A stretch of 64,000 bases of DNA from Lutibacter citreus. GTDB lineage: Bacteria > Bacteroidota > Bacteroidia > Flavobacteriales > Flavobacteriaceae. A program made the translations under genes and the position numbers. Shown here in pieces: positions 46,470-56,795 of the stretch (position 1 is the stretch's first letter; the number at the start of each line of letters is the position of its first letter). The notes under the pieces were generated by a model that worked only from the letters and a program-made list of their open reading frames with translations, ran no database searches and was not told the origin of the DNA. The stretch is from positions 62,001-126,000 of the forward strand of contig NZ_QEIH01000011.1 of assembly GCF_003260195.1 (NCBI RefSeq), written 5' to 3'.

Positions 46470-48737
46470 ATGAAAAATACAATAAAATTAATAACATTAG
46501 TAGCCTTAATAAGTTTTGTTTCCTGTAAACAAACGGATTCTAAACCTGCGGAAAATATAACTTCAGAAGAAAGTAATCATCCCAGTTTAATTTTAACTAA
46601 ACAAGGCGTTAAAGAAATTAGAGCTCAATTAGGAACTGTTCCTTTATTCGATAAATCTTTAGAAGTTACAAAAGCGGAAGTTGATGCGGAAATTGAGTCT
46701 GGTATTCAAATGCCAATTCCTAAAGACTATTCAGGAGGTTACACTCATGAGCGTCATAAAAAGAACTTTATAATGCTTCAAAAGGCAGGTGTTTTATATC
46801 AAATTTTAGATGATGAAAAGTATGCCAATTATGTAAAAGATATGTTAATGCAATATGAGGAAATGTACAAAACATTGCCATTGCATCCAAAAACGAGGTC
46901 TTATGCAAGAGGGAAATTATTCTGGCAATGTTTAAACGATGCTAACTGGTTGGTTTACGTGAGTCAGGCGTACGATTGCATTTATAATTTTTTAACTGAA
47001 GAAGAACGAAATAAACTAGAAACAAATTTATTTAAACCTTTTGCTGACCATATTTCGGTAGATAGTCCACAATTTTATCAAAGGGTTCACAACCATAGTA
47101 CTTGGGGAAATGCTGCAGTTGGTATGATTGGTTTGGTGATGAATGATCAAGAATTAATTGATCGTGCTTTATATGGTATTAAAGGTGTGAATTTAGATAG
47201 GGAAGCTAAAGATGATGATGGTGGATTTCTAAATAAAGATGGAAAAGCAGGTTTTTTAGCAAATATAGAAGAACCTTTTTCTCCCGATGGATATTATAAT
47301 GAAGGGCCTTATTATCAACGTTATGCAATGTATCCTTTCTTAATTTTTGCAGAAGGATTGCATAATGTAAAACCAGAATTAAAGATTTTTGAATATAAAG
47401 AAGGAGTACTATTAAAATCGATTAATGCACTTTTGAATTTATCTGATGCTGACGGTGATTTTTTTCCACTTAATGATGGTCAAAAAGGAATGTCATATTA
47501 CAACAGTGCTTTAGTTACTGCAGTAGATATTTCATATTATTTTGGAGAACAAGATCCAGGATTGTTAACAATAGCTAAAGAGCAAGATAGAGTTTTGTTA
47601 GATGATTCAGGTTTAGCTGTTGCACTTGGTGTGAAGAATGGAAAAGCAAAACCATTTGAAAAAAAATCAATTAACTTATCTGATGGGCCAGAAGGAAAAC
47701 AGGGAGGTGTTGGTATTTTAAGAAATGAAGATATAGAATTAGTTTTTAAATACGCTGCCCAAGGATCAAGTCATGGTCATTATGATAAATTGTCTTTTTC
47801 GTTATATGAAGATGGTGATGAAGTGATGCAGGATTATGGTTTAGCACGTTTTGTAAATATTGAACAAAAAGGTGGTGGGAATTATTTAAAAGAAAACAAA
47901 ACTTGGGCAAAACAGACTATTGCGCATAACACCATTACTCAAAATGAAACTTCACATTTTGAGGGTAAATATAGTATTGGAAGTAAAAATCATTCAGATT
48001 TATTATTTTTCGATTCTAAAAATCCGGAGATTCAAATAGCAAGCGCAAAAGAAACGAATGCATACCCAGGAACAGAAATGCAAAGAACTTTTGCAGTAAT
48101 AAAAGATGAAAATTTTGAAAAACCCTTTGTAGTTGATATTATAAGTGTAACATCTAAAGCAAAAAACCAATACGATTTGCCTTATTATTATATGGGACAA
48201 GTATTACAGGCAAATTTTAAATACGAATCACCTTCTGTATTAAAAACTTTAGGGAAAAATAATGGATATCAGCATTTATGGGAAGAAGGAATTGGACAAT
48301 CGAATTCTGATAATGTAAAATTCTCATGGTTAAATAAAAATAAGTTTTATACTTTAACAACTGTTTCAAGCGCAAAAGACGATTTAATTTTTGCACGTAT
48401 TGGAGCTAATGATCCTGAATTTAATTTACGAAGAGATGCTACTTTTATTGTTAGAAGAAAAAACACACAAAATACAATTTTCGCTTCAGTAATAGAATCA
48501 CACGGGAGCTATAGTTTTGTTTCAGAATTGGCCGTAAATTCTAAAAGTAATATTGCCAACTTAAAAGTAATACATTCAGATGAAAATTATATTGCTATTT
48601 CAATTGAAGACCTAAAAGGAACTACAAAAATTTTGATACTTTCAAATAATGATTCATCAAATAATAAAGAACACAAATTAGAAATAAATAAAAAAACCTA
48701 TCAATGGATAGGGCATTATAATTATACAAATTATTAA
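46470..48737 (+). CDS. PL17 oligoalginate lyase, lipoprotein
   Basis: This 755-residue lipoprotein (signal ending ISFVSCKQT) has an N-terminal alginate-lyase alpha/alpha-barrel (YARGKLFWQCLNDANW) and a C-terminal heparinase II/III-like beta-sheet domain (GSSHGHYDKLSFSLYEDGDE). HNHSTWG puts Asn208 and His209 at the catalytic position known from PL17 exolyases, and GPYYQRYA holds the probable catalytic Tyr (281 or 282). PL17 enzymes release unsaturated monouronates from alginate oligomers, here probably in the periplasm. It is the first gene of a unit with kdgF. Confidence 0.95.
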   Translation: MKNTIKLITLVALISFVSCKQTDSKPAENITSEESNHPSLILTKQGVKEIRAQLGTVPLFDKSLEVTKAEVDAEIESGIQMPIPKDYSGGYTHERHKKNFIMLQKAGVLYQILDDEKYANYVKDMLMQYEEMYKTLPLHPKTRSYARGKLFWQCLNDANWLVYVSQAYDCIYNFLTEEERNKLETNLFKPFADHISVDSPQFYQRVHNHSTWGNAAVGMIGLVMNDQELIDRALYGIKGVNLDREAKDDDGGFLNKDGKAGFLANIEEPFSPDGYYNEGPYYQRYAMYPFLIFAEGLHNVKPELKIFEYKEGVLLKSINALLNLSDADGDFFPLNDGQKGMSYYNSALVTAVDISYYFGEQDPGLLTIAKEQDRVLLDDSGLAVALGVKNGKAKPFEKKSINLSDGPEGKQGGVGILRNEDIELVFKYAAQGSSHGHYDKLSFSLYEDGDEVMQDYGLARFVNIEQKGGGNYLKENKTWAKQTIAHNTITQNETSHFEGKYSIGSKNHSDLLFFDSKNPEIQIASAKETNAYPGTEMQRTFAVIKDENFEKPFVVDIISVTSKAKNQYDLPYYYMGQVLQANFKYESPSVLKTLGKNNGYQHLWEEGIGQSNSDNVKFSWLNKNKFYTLTTVSSAKDDLIFARIGANDPEFNLRRDATFIVRRKNTQNTIFASVIESHGSYSFVSELAVNSKSNIANLKVIHSDENYIAISIEDLKGTTKILILSNNDSSNNKEHKLEINKKTYQWIGHYNYTNY

Positions 48738-48762
48738 TTAAATACATACAAATTAAAAAATT

Positions 48763-49140
48763 ATGAAACGATTTAGTGAAAAGTACATCATCACAAAAGA
48801 AATGCAATGGGAAGAACTTGGTGGAGGAGTATCAAGAAAGTTCTTAGGTTACGATAACCAAATCATGATGGTTAGTGTGAAATTTGATAAAGGAGCATTA
48901 GGTGCTCCACATCAGCATTTTCATACGCAAGCTACCTATTGTGTTTCAGGTAAATTTGAATTTGATATTAATGGAGAAAAGAAAATAGTAGAAGCAGGAG
49001 ATGGAGTGTATATTGAACCTAATTTATTGCATAGTGCAATTTGTTTAGAAGAAGGACAACTAATTGATACATTTAGCCCTGTAAGAGAAGATTTTTTAAC
49101 GGGTGATGGACCATCTTATTTTGGAGATAAAGAATCATAA
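48763..49140 (+). CDS. kdgF: cupin KdgF, unsaturated uronate linearisation
   Basis: This 125-residue single cupin has metal ligands at His50, His52, Gln56 and His90. Asp102, Phe104 and Arg108 in DTFSPVRED fit residues reported as important in characterised KdgF. KdgF turns the 4,5-unsaturated monouronate released by lyases into the linear 4-deoxy keto-uronate that enters central metabolism. No signal peptide is present, so it acts in the cytoplasm. It follows the PL17 gene by 25 bp and is cotranscribed with it. Confidence 0.93.
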   Translation: MKRFSEKYIITKEMQWEELGGGVSRKFLGYDNQIMMVSVKFDKGALGAPHQHFHTQATYCVSGKFEFDINGEKKIVEAGDGVYIEPNLLHSAICLEEGQLIDTFSPVREDFLTGDGPSYFGDKES

Positions 49141-49204
49141 AAAAAACATGCCAGTCGAATTCGTGAAGATTTTACGGAATAAGAAATGTTTTAACTTAAA
49201 AATA

Positions 49205-50089
49205 ATGTAAAAAAGGAAATAATAAAAGTAATACAGTTATTTATAAAGAAAACCTCCTTAATTTATTTTTCCCTGGGGGTTATATAAATATCATGTTCAA
49301 GTTCAACAGAAATTGTGGTTGAGAATCTAAAAATGGATATACCGTTGAACAAAAAAATATTTAGTAAAGGATTAATGGTAAATGAGATGGCAGATACCAA
49401 AATTGAGCATATAGCATTTAAGGGACCTACCTAATCAGAACATTGTTTTGTCTGATAAGAATGTAACATTGTTTATGTTTTTAAAAGGGGTGGGCAACTT
49501 TAATTACAGATTCCATTGCGCGTATTGTTAGTCCAAAATCTAAAGCAATTTCTATGAATGGAATTAATTTTGTGCAAATTGAAGTTCCCGAGTCTGAAGA
49601 ACTTCATTTTCTAAAATACACCAAAAAACTGTCTTTACAGGATTTTGAAGATATTAAGGGGTTTCCTGGAAAAAAATAAATACAAACTCTTTTTTACACG
49701 TTTTGTAGATTGTGAATCCTATACTGAAAAAACTAAAAGTCCTAATACAACAAATAGAACTGTGTTGCCAGCCTCAACAGTTCCATGAGTTTCTCTTGGA
49801 ACTGTTGAGACAATAGGATTAGACGAAGTTGGTGAGCATGAACATCCTATGCTTTACCAACTTTTCTTAGTTCTCTCCGATAATGATATAGTTGCTAATG
49901 CAGGTAATAGCCGTACTGAATTTAAATAATCTGCATTATTACATATTCCAATTGACTCTAGTCACTAGGTTAAAGTTGACGACAATACAAAAATGAACTA
50001 ACTATATGTGGATGGATATTTTCTTAACAAAAGAAGGTCAAGAATGGTTGAAAACACACAAGGCTACAAATACAGATAAAAATGATTAA
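49205..50089 (+). pseudogene. decayed copy of the bicupin lipoprotein gene
   Basis: Translating this stretch gives clear similarity to the intact gene at 56796: FVDCESYTEKTKSPNT against FTDCESYTEPIKSPNT, VGEHEHPMLYQLFL against VGAHEHGMLEQLFL, and GQEWLKTH against GEEWLKTH. A remnant lipobox (ISCSSST) is also visible. In-frame stops occur at 49285, 49786, 49927 and 49966, and the last block lies in another frame, so the gene is dead. It directly follows kdgF, suggesting that a bicupin once belonged to that operon. Confidence 0.85.
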
Positions 50090-50154
50090 ATAATTGTTGA
50101 GGTAACGATTCGTTTAATTACACCAGTTTAGGTATAATAAACATCATGTTGTTT

Positions 50155-51072
50155 TTAGTTATTTTTACTTAATTGATAAATAGCTTCTGCAAACTTTTCT
50201 CCCAAATCTATATAACCATTACTATCATAATGATGTTTATCAGAGTATTTATAATTCCTAGTACTCCTTACTATAAAAGTATTTTTATCATCTGAAGAAA
50301 ATTTTTCTTGTCCATGTTGGACCAATTCTCCATATTTCCATACTTTTCCTTCTTCATTATTTCCAGAATCAGATATTTTTCCTAGAGCTATTGGTAAATC
50401 ATCTACTCGTAGCGCGGCTCTAATTAAATCCATAAGGCGCTTTAAATTATCGTAATACCTACTGGCTACGTGTTCATCAAGAGCATCGCTTTCTCCTTGC
50501 ATCCATAAAATTCCACTTGGTATTAATTTGTCTATTTTTCCATTATTATCAATGTCGTTTACTTCTAAAGCGTTTGATACCGTTTTTAGAAAGTGGTCAT
50601 ATTGATTAATTCCATTATGCCCTTCGTATTCTGGTTCCCATGAGCCATATTTACGAGCAGCTAAACTATCTATGGAGGAGCCACTTTTTGAATATTTAAT
50701 AATTGCAATTTTTTCATTAGGGTATAATTTTTTCATTTTCATTGCAAATGAAAGCTCAGGTCCAAATCGGTTAGAGAGCTTGTTTTGTACATCATCAGAG
50801 GTAAAACCCTTTCCATGTCCAGGTTTCAATGCTTCCCAAAGGCCTTGTCCACCATTTTTGTCCTCATCATCGGCAGGATTACCATGAAAAATCCATACAT
50901 TTTTAAAATCAGATTTTAAAGATTTTGGTAAATCCGAATTATAACCATATCCATCCATATTAGATTGACCTCCAAGAAAAAATAATCTAAATGTATCTTG
51001 CTCAACTTGTTGAGAGATTGCTGCGAATGAAAAAAGATTTAAAATTAATATTATGAATAGTTTTTGTCTCAT
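50155..51072 (-). CDS. SGNH/sialate-O-acetylesterase-like carbohydrate esterase
   Basis: This 305-residue secreted protein (signal FIILILNLFSFAAISQ) has the esterase block FFLGGQSNMDGYG with the nucleophile Ser37, ILWMQGESDAL as the oxyanion block, and HHYDSNGYIDLG holding the probable catalytic Asp/His region. Relatives remove acetyl groups from sugars. In an alginate locus it may deacetylate O-acetylated polymer so that lyases can act, but that is inference. It is the only gene of the right-hand region on the minus strand and lacks the shared operator. Confidence 0.85.
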   Translation of the reverse strand: MRQKLFIILILNLFSFAAISQQVEQDTFRLFFLGGQSNMDGYGYNSDLPKSLKSDFKNVWIFHGNPADDEDKNGGQGLWEALKPGHGKGFTSDDVQNKLSNRFGPELSFAMKMKKLYPNEKIAIIKYSKSGSSIDSLAARKYGSWEPEYEGHNGINQYDHFLKTVSNALEVNDIDNNGKIDKLIPSGILWMQGESDALDEHVASRYYDNLKRLMDLIRAALRVDDLPIALGKISDSGNNEEGKVWKYGELVQHGQEKFSSDDKNTFIVRSTRNYKYSDKHHYDSNGYIDLGEKFAEAIYQLSKNN

Positions 51073-51634
51073 TTTTTTTTAAATTAATGTATAGTCTCAC
51101 AATTATCTCAGCAAAAGAATACAATTGTTTATTTGATTAAAATATTTAGATAAGCAATATATGAACAAGTTATGTTTCCATTTGAAAGTTGATTTAGATT
51201 AAGGATTACAATATCTATCACTTTATAATTCCTCAAAACTGTTTATGAAAACTTTAAATTCTCTAAAAGAAAAATTAGCATATTCGGTATCGAAGTCATG
51301 GATAGGAAAATAAATATACCTTATTTAGAAAGGCAATGAGAATTATTTATAATTGTTAAAATAATTAAAATTTCAGTTTTCACTTATAATGTAATTTCTT
51401 ATTCAAATTGGTTAACAAATATAATAACTATTTATTTAATGATAATGAGTTATCAGAGTGTTTTTTTTAAATAGTTAGTGTGCAGTGATTTAAGGTTTAT
51501 TTTTAGATGTTCATAGTTTTTTTATTTAACTATATAAAAGGATAGATTTTGGTTGTTATGTAAGCTATTTGATTGGGGCTTAACTATTTTAGATGTTTAA
51601 GTTAGTATTATTTTTTTTTAACAAAAATTTAATA
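51073..51634. other. intergenic region before the first alginate susC promoter
   Basis: This is about 560 bp of AT-rich sequence between the divergent esterase and susC units. I see no gene, repeat or hairpin of note up to the promoter at 51635. Confidence 0.5.
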
Positions 51635-51642
51635 TATATTTG
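51635..51642 (+). promoter_or_regulatory. -7 element of the first alginate susC unit
   Basis: TATATTTG, a full TAnnTTTG match, overlaps the first operator copy. The -33 region is a T run with TTTTTTTTTAAC rather than a TTG; the same T run stands before the second susC promoter. Confidence 0.6.
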
Positions 51643-51678
51643 GAAAACCAGATTGGTAAACCAATGTGGGTAGCCAAA
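51640..51678 (+). promoter_or_regulatory. tandem operator, three 13-bp copies
   Basis: Three adjoining 13-bp units read TTGGAAAACCAGA, TTGGTAAACCAAT and GTGGGTAGCCAAA. The middle copy is the best inverted repeat; the third keeps TGG-n4-CCA. The unit length and phase match the operators at 46300 and 57894. Confidence 0.7.
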
Positions 51679-51743
51679 CGAAAAAATTATTAACATGTTA
51701 AACCATTTAAATTATTACAGCATCCACAACATAAAAAATAATT

Positions 51744-51776
51744 AAAAAAAGGATAGTTGCATCTATCCTTTTTTTT
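51744..51776 (+). terminator. leader attenuator hairpin of first susC unit
   Basis: Seven As and GGATAG pair with CTATCC and a run of eight Ts across a TTGCAT loop. It is a complete intrinsic terminator about 100 nt after the promoter and 205 bp before the start codon. The same element is at 58001. Its place inside a leader suggests conditional termination. Confidence 0.65.
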
Positions 51777-51926
51777 GTGAATTACTTCTTTTCTGAGGGA
51801 AGTGAAATTTACCTATGTTCATTTTAAAAAACAAGAATTCTGCAAAGCTTTAAAATAAAATATTTTAGTATTCAGAATAATTTTTTTTAAGTGATAGACT
51901 CCTTTAAGATTTACAATCTATACGAC

Positions 51927-51945
51927 TAATACTATATCAGTATTA
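51927..51945 (+). promoter_or_regulatory. conserved leader stem near susC start
   Basis: TAATACT-ATATC-AGTATTA forms a 7-bp stem 36 nt before the start codon. The homologous stem at 58179 has C-G in place of the closing T-A pair. Confidence 0.5.
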
Positions 51946-51980
51946 AAAAAAACTAACACTTTAACATTAAAAATTAAATT

Positions 51981-54900
51981 ATGAATTTAAAAATTAAGCT
52001 AACTCTAATTGTAATATTGATGCTCAATATTACATTAATGGCTCAAGGAAGCTATACAATAGAGGGAACGGTATTGTCTGCTACAGATAATATGCCAATA
52101 CCTGGTGTAAGCATTATTATTCAAAATACATCTAAGGGTACTTCTACAGATTTTGATGGAAATTTCAATTTAGATGTAAAACAAGGGGATGTACTTGTTA
52201 CTTCATTTATGGGGTTTAAAACAGTACTAACAACAATAGCAAATCAAAAAACTTTAAATATTCTTTTAACTGAAGAAGCAAGTGCTTTAGATGAAGTTGT
52301 AGTTGTAGGTTATGGTGCTCGTAGAAAAAGTGACGTAACAGGCTCAGTATCTTCCTTAAAAACAGAAGAATTAACAGCTTTTCCTGTATTAAATGCAGAA
52401 CAAGCTCTTCAAGGTCGTGCAGCTGGTGTAGTTGTACAATCTAACAATGGTGGTGAGCCAGGAGCTCCTATCAAAATAAATATTAGAGGGAATACTTCCA
52501 TTAATGCAAGTAGTGATCCACTTATTGTTGTAGATGGTTTTGTTGGAGGTTCTATGCCTCAAGCAGGTGATATTAAAACTTTACAAGTATTAAAAGATGC
52601 ATCTGCAACAGCTATATACGGTTCTAGAGGGTCAAATGGTGTTGTTTTGGTAACTACTAAAAAAGGTAGGAGTGGTAAATTAAATGTTGAATTTAATTCT
52701 ACGTATGCTGTTCAAAAAACTGCAAATAGTTTAGATTTATTAAATGCAAGTGATTTTGCAGATTATCAAAATCAAATAAGAAGTAATCAAGGCAATTCTA
52801 ATCCTTATGTTCAAGGAGATTATGATACAGACTGGCAAGATAAAATATACAGAGCTGGAAGTACTTCAAACAATCAACTTTCTTTTTCAGGAGGTTCTGA
52901 TAAAGTAAATTACTATGCTTCAGGTACTTATTTTAAGCAAGATGGTATTTTAGTTAATTCTGGTTATGAAAGAGTTTCATTCTTATCAAATTTAGACGCA
53001 CAAGTAACCGATAAATTAAAAATTGGACTTAATTTAACAGGAGGTTTAAGTGCAAAAGATGGAGTTTCAACACAATCAAATGGTTCAGTTACCGTAGGTG
53101 GAGACGATGTTGTTTCTTTAGCAATGCGTTTTGAACCAGATAAGGGAATCTATGATGATGATGGAACATTTTCTGTAAGTAATTTAGATGCCCCGGTAGA
53201 TAACCCATGGGCGGTTGCAACACAAAGAGATGATAACACAGAAATAGAAAATTTCAGAGCAAATTTTTATGCTAATTATGATATTATTGAAGGTCTTACT
53301 TTTAAAACAACGGTTGGTTTAAGTAGTAAAAATACATTTAGAGGAGTTTACATGCCAAGAACGTTAAAAATTACGGCAGGTGGAGCTACTGATGGAAGAG
53401 CTATTATATCTGAAAAGAAATCTAAAAGTGTCTTGAGTGAAAATTATTTGACGTATAAAAAAGAAATTGGAAAAGGAGATTTAACTTTATTAGCAGGGTA
53501 TTCTTATCAAAAAACAACGAATAAAGCATTTTTGAGTGAAGGTACTGGAACACTTTCAGATTCTTTTTCTTATTATGGTTTATATACAGCTACAAATCTA
53601 ATCAGTCCTAGTTCTGGTGATGTATATGTAAATGAAACAGAAATCCAATCTCAATTTGGTAGAGTAAATTATGATTATGATGATAAATATTTACTAACTG
53701 CTACTGTAAGACGAGATGGAGCTTCTAACTTTGCTGAAAATGAAAAATATGCAATTTTTCCATCAGCAGCATTAGGTTGGAAAATTTCTAATGAAGATTT
53801 TATGAAAGACAGTGAAAACATTTCTAGCTTAAAATTAAGAGCAAGTTATGGTGTTACCGGTAACCCATCAATTGCGCCATACCAATCTTTAGCAAGTTTA
53901 GCAAGTATATATGCTTCTAGTAACGGAATAACTGTGCCAGCTGTGACTCCATATCAAAGTTCTAACGCAGATTTAAAATGGGAATCATCTTACCAAGCAA
54001 ACTTTGGTGTAGATTTAGGAATGTACAATAATAGAATTTCACTTTCTTTAGATTATTATAACATCGATACTAAAGATGTACTTATGTTTGATAATAGTAT
54101 TCCTTGGTATTTTGGTAATTATAATGATGAAATTTTAACAAATGTTGGAGAAATTAATAATACAGGATTTGAGATTTCTTTAAATACTAGAAATATTGTT
54201 AAAGACGATTTTAGTTGGACTACAGATTTAGTATTCTCTAAAAATAAAAATACAGTAGAAAAATTAATATTTGGTGCTGATTATTTTGGTAATGGTGCGC
54301 CAAGTTATTTTAGTGTTGATAATAACTATATATTAAGAGAAGGTGAAGAAGTAGGTCTTTTCTATGGATTTGATTATGCAGGTGTATACCAAGGTGGTAC
54401 GGCACCAGCGGGTTCAGCAGTTATGACAGGTGGTGTAGCTGGTGACCCATTATTTTTAGATTTAGATGATGATGGAAAAGTTACTAATGCAGATAGAAAA
54501 ATTATAGGTAACCCTAATCCAGATTTTACTTGGGGTATTACAAATAGCTTCAAGTATAAAAACTTTGATTTAAACCTCTTTTTCCAAGGTTCTCAAGGTG
54601 GTGAAATTTTTAACATGACAAATGTTCAGTTAAATAATGGTGATGCTAACACTACTTATGATTATTATAACAACGCTTGGTCAACTACTAATACAACAGC
54701 TAACCAACCACGCGTAGGTAACAATAGTTGGAGAGAAATTTCTTCTCGTTTTGTTGAAGACGGTAGTTATATTAGACTAAAAAATATAGCAGTAGGTTAT
54801 ACATTCCCTTCTGAGAGTATTGAAAAATTAGGTATAGAAAATTTAAGATTTACAGTGAGTGCACAAAATTTATTAACTATTACAAACTACTCTGGTTTAG

Positions 54901-55028
54901 ATCCTGAAGTAAATTACTATGGTGCTTCTGGAGATAATAATACATCAGCTAATACTGTTAGAGGGTTTGACTTTGGAAATTATCCAACAGTAAAATCGGT
55001 TAATTTTAGCTTAAGCGTTAAATTTTAA
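51981..55028 (+). CDS. SusC-type TonB-dependent transporter (alginate locus, first copy)
   Basis: This 1015-residue outer-membrane transporter has a signal peptide (LTLIVILMLNITLMAQ), a carboxypeptidase-like domain (YTIEGTVLSATDNMPIPGV), a plug (EVVVVGYGARRKSDVTGSV, LKDASATAIYGSRGSNG) and a TonB-type barrel ending in VNFSLSVKF. It has no STN domain, so unlike the left-hand SusC it is not wired to a sigma factor. It should import alginate oligomers with its SusD. The first 20 residues are nearly the same as in the SusC at 58235, whereas the barrels differ widely. SusD follows after 15 bp. Confidence 0.95.
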   Translation: MNLKIKLTLIVILMLNITLMAQGSYTIEGTVLSATDNMPIPGVSIIIQNTSKGTSTDFDGNFNLDVKQGDVLVTSFMGFKTVLTTIANQKTLNILLTEEASALDEVVVVGYGARRKSDVTGSVSSLKTEELTAFPVLNAEQALQGRAAGVVVQSNNGGEPGAPIKINIRGNTSINASSDPLIVVDGFVGGSMPQAGDIKTLQVLKDASATAIYGSRGSNGVVLVTTKKGRSGKLNVEFNSTYAVQKTANSLDLLNASDFADYQNQIRSNQGNSNPYVQGDYDTDWQDKIYRAGSTSNNQLSFSGGSDKVNYYASGTYFKQDGILVNSGYERVSFLSNLDAQVTDKLKIGLNLTGGLSAKDGVSTQSNGSVTVGGDDVVSLAMRFEPDKGIYDDDGTFSVSNLDAPVDNPWAVATQRDDNTEIENFRANFYANYDIIEGLTFKTTVGLSSKNTFRGVYMPRTLKITAGGATDGRAIISEKKSKSVLSENYLTYKKEIGKGDLTLLAGYSYQKTTNKAFLSEGTGTLSDSFSYYGLYTATNLISPSSGDVYVNETEIQSQFGRVNYDYDDKYLLTATVRRDGASNFAENEKYAIFPSAALGWKISNEDFMKDSENISSLKLRASYGVTGNPSIAPYQSLASLASIYASSNGITVPAVTPYQSSNADLKWESSYQANFGVDLGMYNNRISLSLDYYNIDTKDVLMFDNSIPWYFGNYNDEILTNVGEINNTGFEISLNTRNIVKDDFSWTTDLVFSKNKNTVEKLIFGADYFGNGAPSYFSVDNNYILREGEEVGLFYGFDYAGVYQGGTAPAGSAVMTGGVAGDPLFLDLDDDGKVTNADRKIIGNPNPDFTWGITNSFKYKNFDLNLFFQGSQGGEIFNMTNVQLNNGDANTTYDYYNNAWSTTNTTANQPRVGNNSWREISSRFVEDGSYIRLKNIAVGYTFPSESIEKLGIENLRFTVSAQNLLTITNYSGLDPEVNYYGASGDNNTSANTVRGFDFGNYPTVKSVNFSLSVKF

Positions 55029-55043
55029 TAATTAATTAAAACA

Positions 55044-56579
55044 ATGAAAAACATGAAAACATATAAATATTTATTCTTATTATTGTTAAGTATATCAATA
55101 GTAGGATGTTCAGATTTAGAAGAACATCCAGTAGGTATATTATCTCCGGAAGGATTCTTTTCAACTGTAGATGATATACAGATAGCTGTAGACGCCTCAT
55201 TAACACATGCTATTAATGAAGAAATTTGGGGAAGAAAGCTTTCCATAGCATTAATGCTACGCTCTGATATGGTAAACCTTCAATCTACCCAAACAAGAAG
55301 AGTAGAGATGGATACACATTCTATTACAGGTGATAACGAAATGGTGTATGATCCTTGGATTAGAATTTACCTGGGAATTGCAGCGGCTAATAATGCTATT
55401 GCAGGAGCTGATGATGTTACCGCAGACGAGACTATTAAAAATCCTGTTATTGCACAAGCGTATTTTGCTAGAGCATTTTACTATTTTCATTTAGTAAGAT
55501 TATTTGGAGATATACCTTATTTAGATGCTCCAGTGGAAGGTGATGCAGCTTATTCTATTAATTTAACACCTGAATCGGAAGTATATGATAATATTATTTC
55601 AGATTTAGAATTTGCTAAAACTTGGTTACCAAACACGGTTGCCTCTAGAGCTATACCATCTAAAGCAGCGGCAAGTTCGTATTTAGCTTTAGTATATTTA
55701 ACTAGAGCAGGAACAAGTGACAATACATATTTCCAAAAAGCTTTTGATGAAGCAAAAGAAGTAATTGATAATAAAGAAACATATGAGTTAGATTTAGATC
55801 CAGATTTTCAGACATTATTTAATGCTGATAAAATTGATGCTTCTTTAGAGCCTATATTTGCTTTAGATTATAATGCTGTTGAGGCAGATGATAATTCGTA
55901 TGATCAAATATGTCCTATGACAGGTGTTAGTGGGGATGAAGATGATGGTGGCTGGTCAGTTGCCGTGCCTACTATGGCAGTTTATGAGTCATTCGAAGCT
56001 GGTGATTACAGAAGAGATGTTAGCTTTCAAACAGAAGCTACAATTAAGGGTGCTTTAGTAGATTATACTAATTTTACAATTAGTGGAAATGGATCTGCTG
56101 CAAACCAACCTTATATTGCAAAATATACCCGCTACCCAGGGCAATATGCAAGGGGAAATAAAAGAGCTACAAGTCATAATTATTCTATGATACGTTATGC
56201 AGAGGTATTATTAATAGCTGCAGAAGCAGGAGTTGAAATAGGAAGTCCTTTAGCAGTTGACTATATTAATGAAGTAAGAGGTAGAGCCAGAAATGGTGGT
56301 CAATCAACATCTGGTGGTTATACAGAACAAGCATTCCCATCAAGTACTATTCCTGCCGACCTTACTAGTGTAACTGTTGCTGATGTATTGGAAGAACGTA
56401 GATTAGAATTAGCTTTTGAATGTAAAAGATGGTATGACATAAAAAGAAGACAATTAGGAGACCAAGTATTTGGAGCTTCTGGTTATGAAGGAGCTAAACC
56501 AGACTGGAATTCTGCTGTAGATTATGATACACCAATTCCTAATGATGAGATAGATAGAAATTCTAATCTTACAAACTAA
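55044..56579 (+). CDS. SusD-family lipoprotein (alginate locus, first copy)
   Basis: This 511-residue lipoprotein (signal ending SISIVGCSDLE) shows the SusD fold: AQAYFARAFYYFHLVRLFGD in the N-terminal TPR part, YINEVRGRARNGG and the conserved LEERRLELAFECKRWYDIKR near the end. It would bind oligomers on the surface and close over the SusC barrel encoded 15 bp upstream. MKNMKTYKYL offers two starts; the first is used here. Confidence 0.94.
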   Translation: MKNMKTYKYLFLLLLSISIVGCSDLEEHPVGILSPEGFFSTVDDIQIAVDASLTHAINEEIWGRKLSIALMLRSDMVNLQSTQTRRVEMDTHSITGDNEMVYDPWIRIYLGIAAANNAIAGADDVTADETIKNPVIAQAYFARAFYYFHLVRLFGDIPYLDAPVEGDAAYSINLTPESEVYDNIISDLEFAKTWLPNTVASRAIPSKAAASSYLALVYLTRAGTSDNTYFQKAFDEAKEVIDNKETYELDLDPDFQTLFNADKIDASLEPIFALDYNAVEADDNSYDQICPMTGVSGDEDDGGWSVAVPTMAVYESFEAGDYRRDVSFQTEATIKGALVDYTNFTISGNGSAANQPYIAKYTRYPGQYARGNKRATSHNYSMIRYAEVLLIAAEAGVEIGSPLAVDYINEVRGRARNGGQSTSGGYTEQAFPSSTIPADLTSVTVADVLEERRLELAFECKRWYDIKRRQLGDQVFGASGYEGAKPDWNSAVDYDTPIPNDEIDRNSNLTN

Positions 56580-56622
56580 TTTAATAAATATATGAAGCGA
56601 TAGTAATTGTTTCTAGTTTTAG

Positions 56623-56660
56623 TCTTGAGTTTACACATTTTAAAATGTGTAAACTTAAGA
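56623..56660 (+). terminator. long hairpin after first alginate susD
   Basis: TCTTGAGTTTACACATTT and TAAAATGTGTAAACTTAAGA form an 18-19-bp stem with one G-U pair. No T run follows, so it may be a processing or stabilising stem as much as a terminator. It lies 43 bp after susD and 135 bp before the bicupin. Confidence 0.5.
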
Positions 56661-56795
56661 TTGTTAGGATGTAATCGTATAATAATTTTATTTCAAAATA
56701 ATAAAATTAGAAAACAACAATACAAAGAGTTTAATTAGCTTGTTTCTTTTAATGTTAACTGGTTTTAATTTATTAAAACAAAATATTTATTACTA

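Noticed and set aside
51695..51745. A 16-codon ORF directly before the first attenuator hairpin, as for a leader peptide.
   Set aside because: The matching region before the second hairpin has no ATG and has an early TAG in the aligned frame, so the peptide is not conserved although the leader is.
55268..55280. ATGGTAAACCTTC, an operator-like string in susD.
   Set aside because: Only a half-site match, and it lies inside coding sequence.
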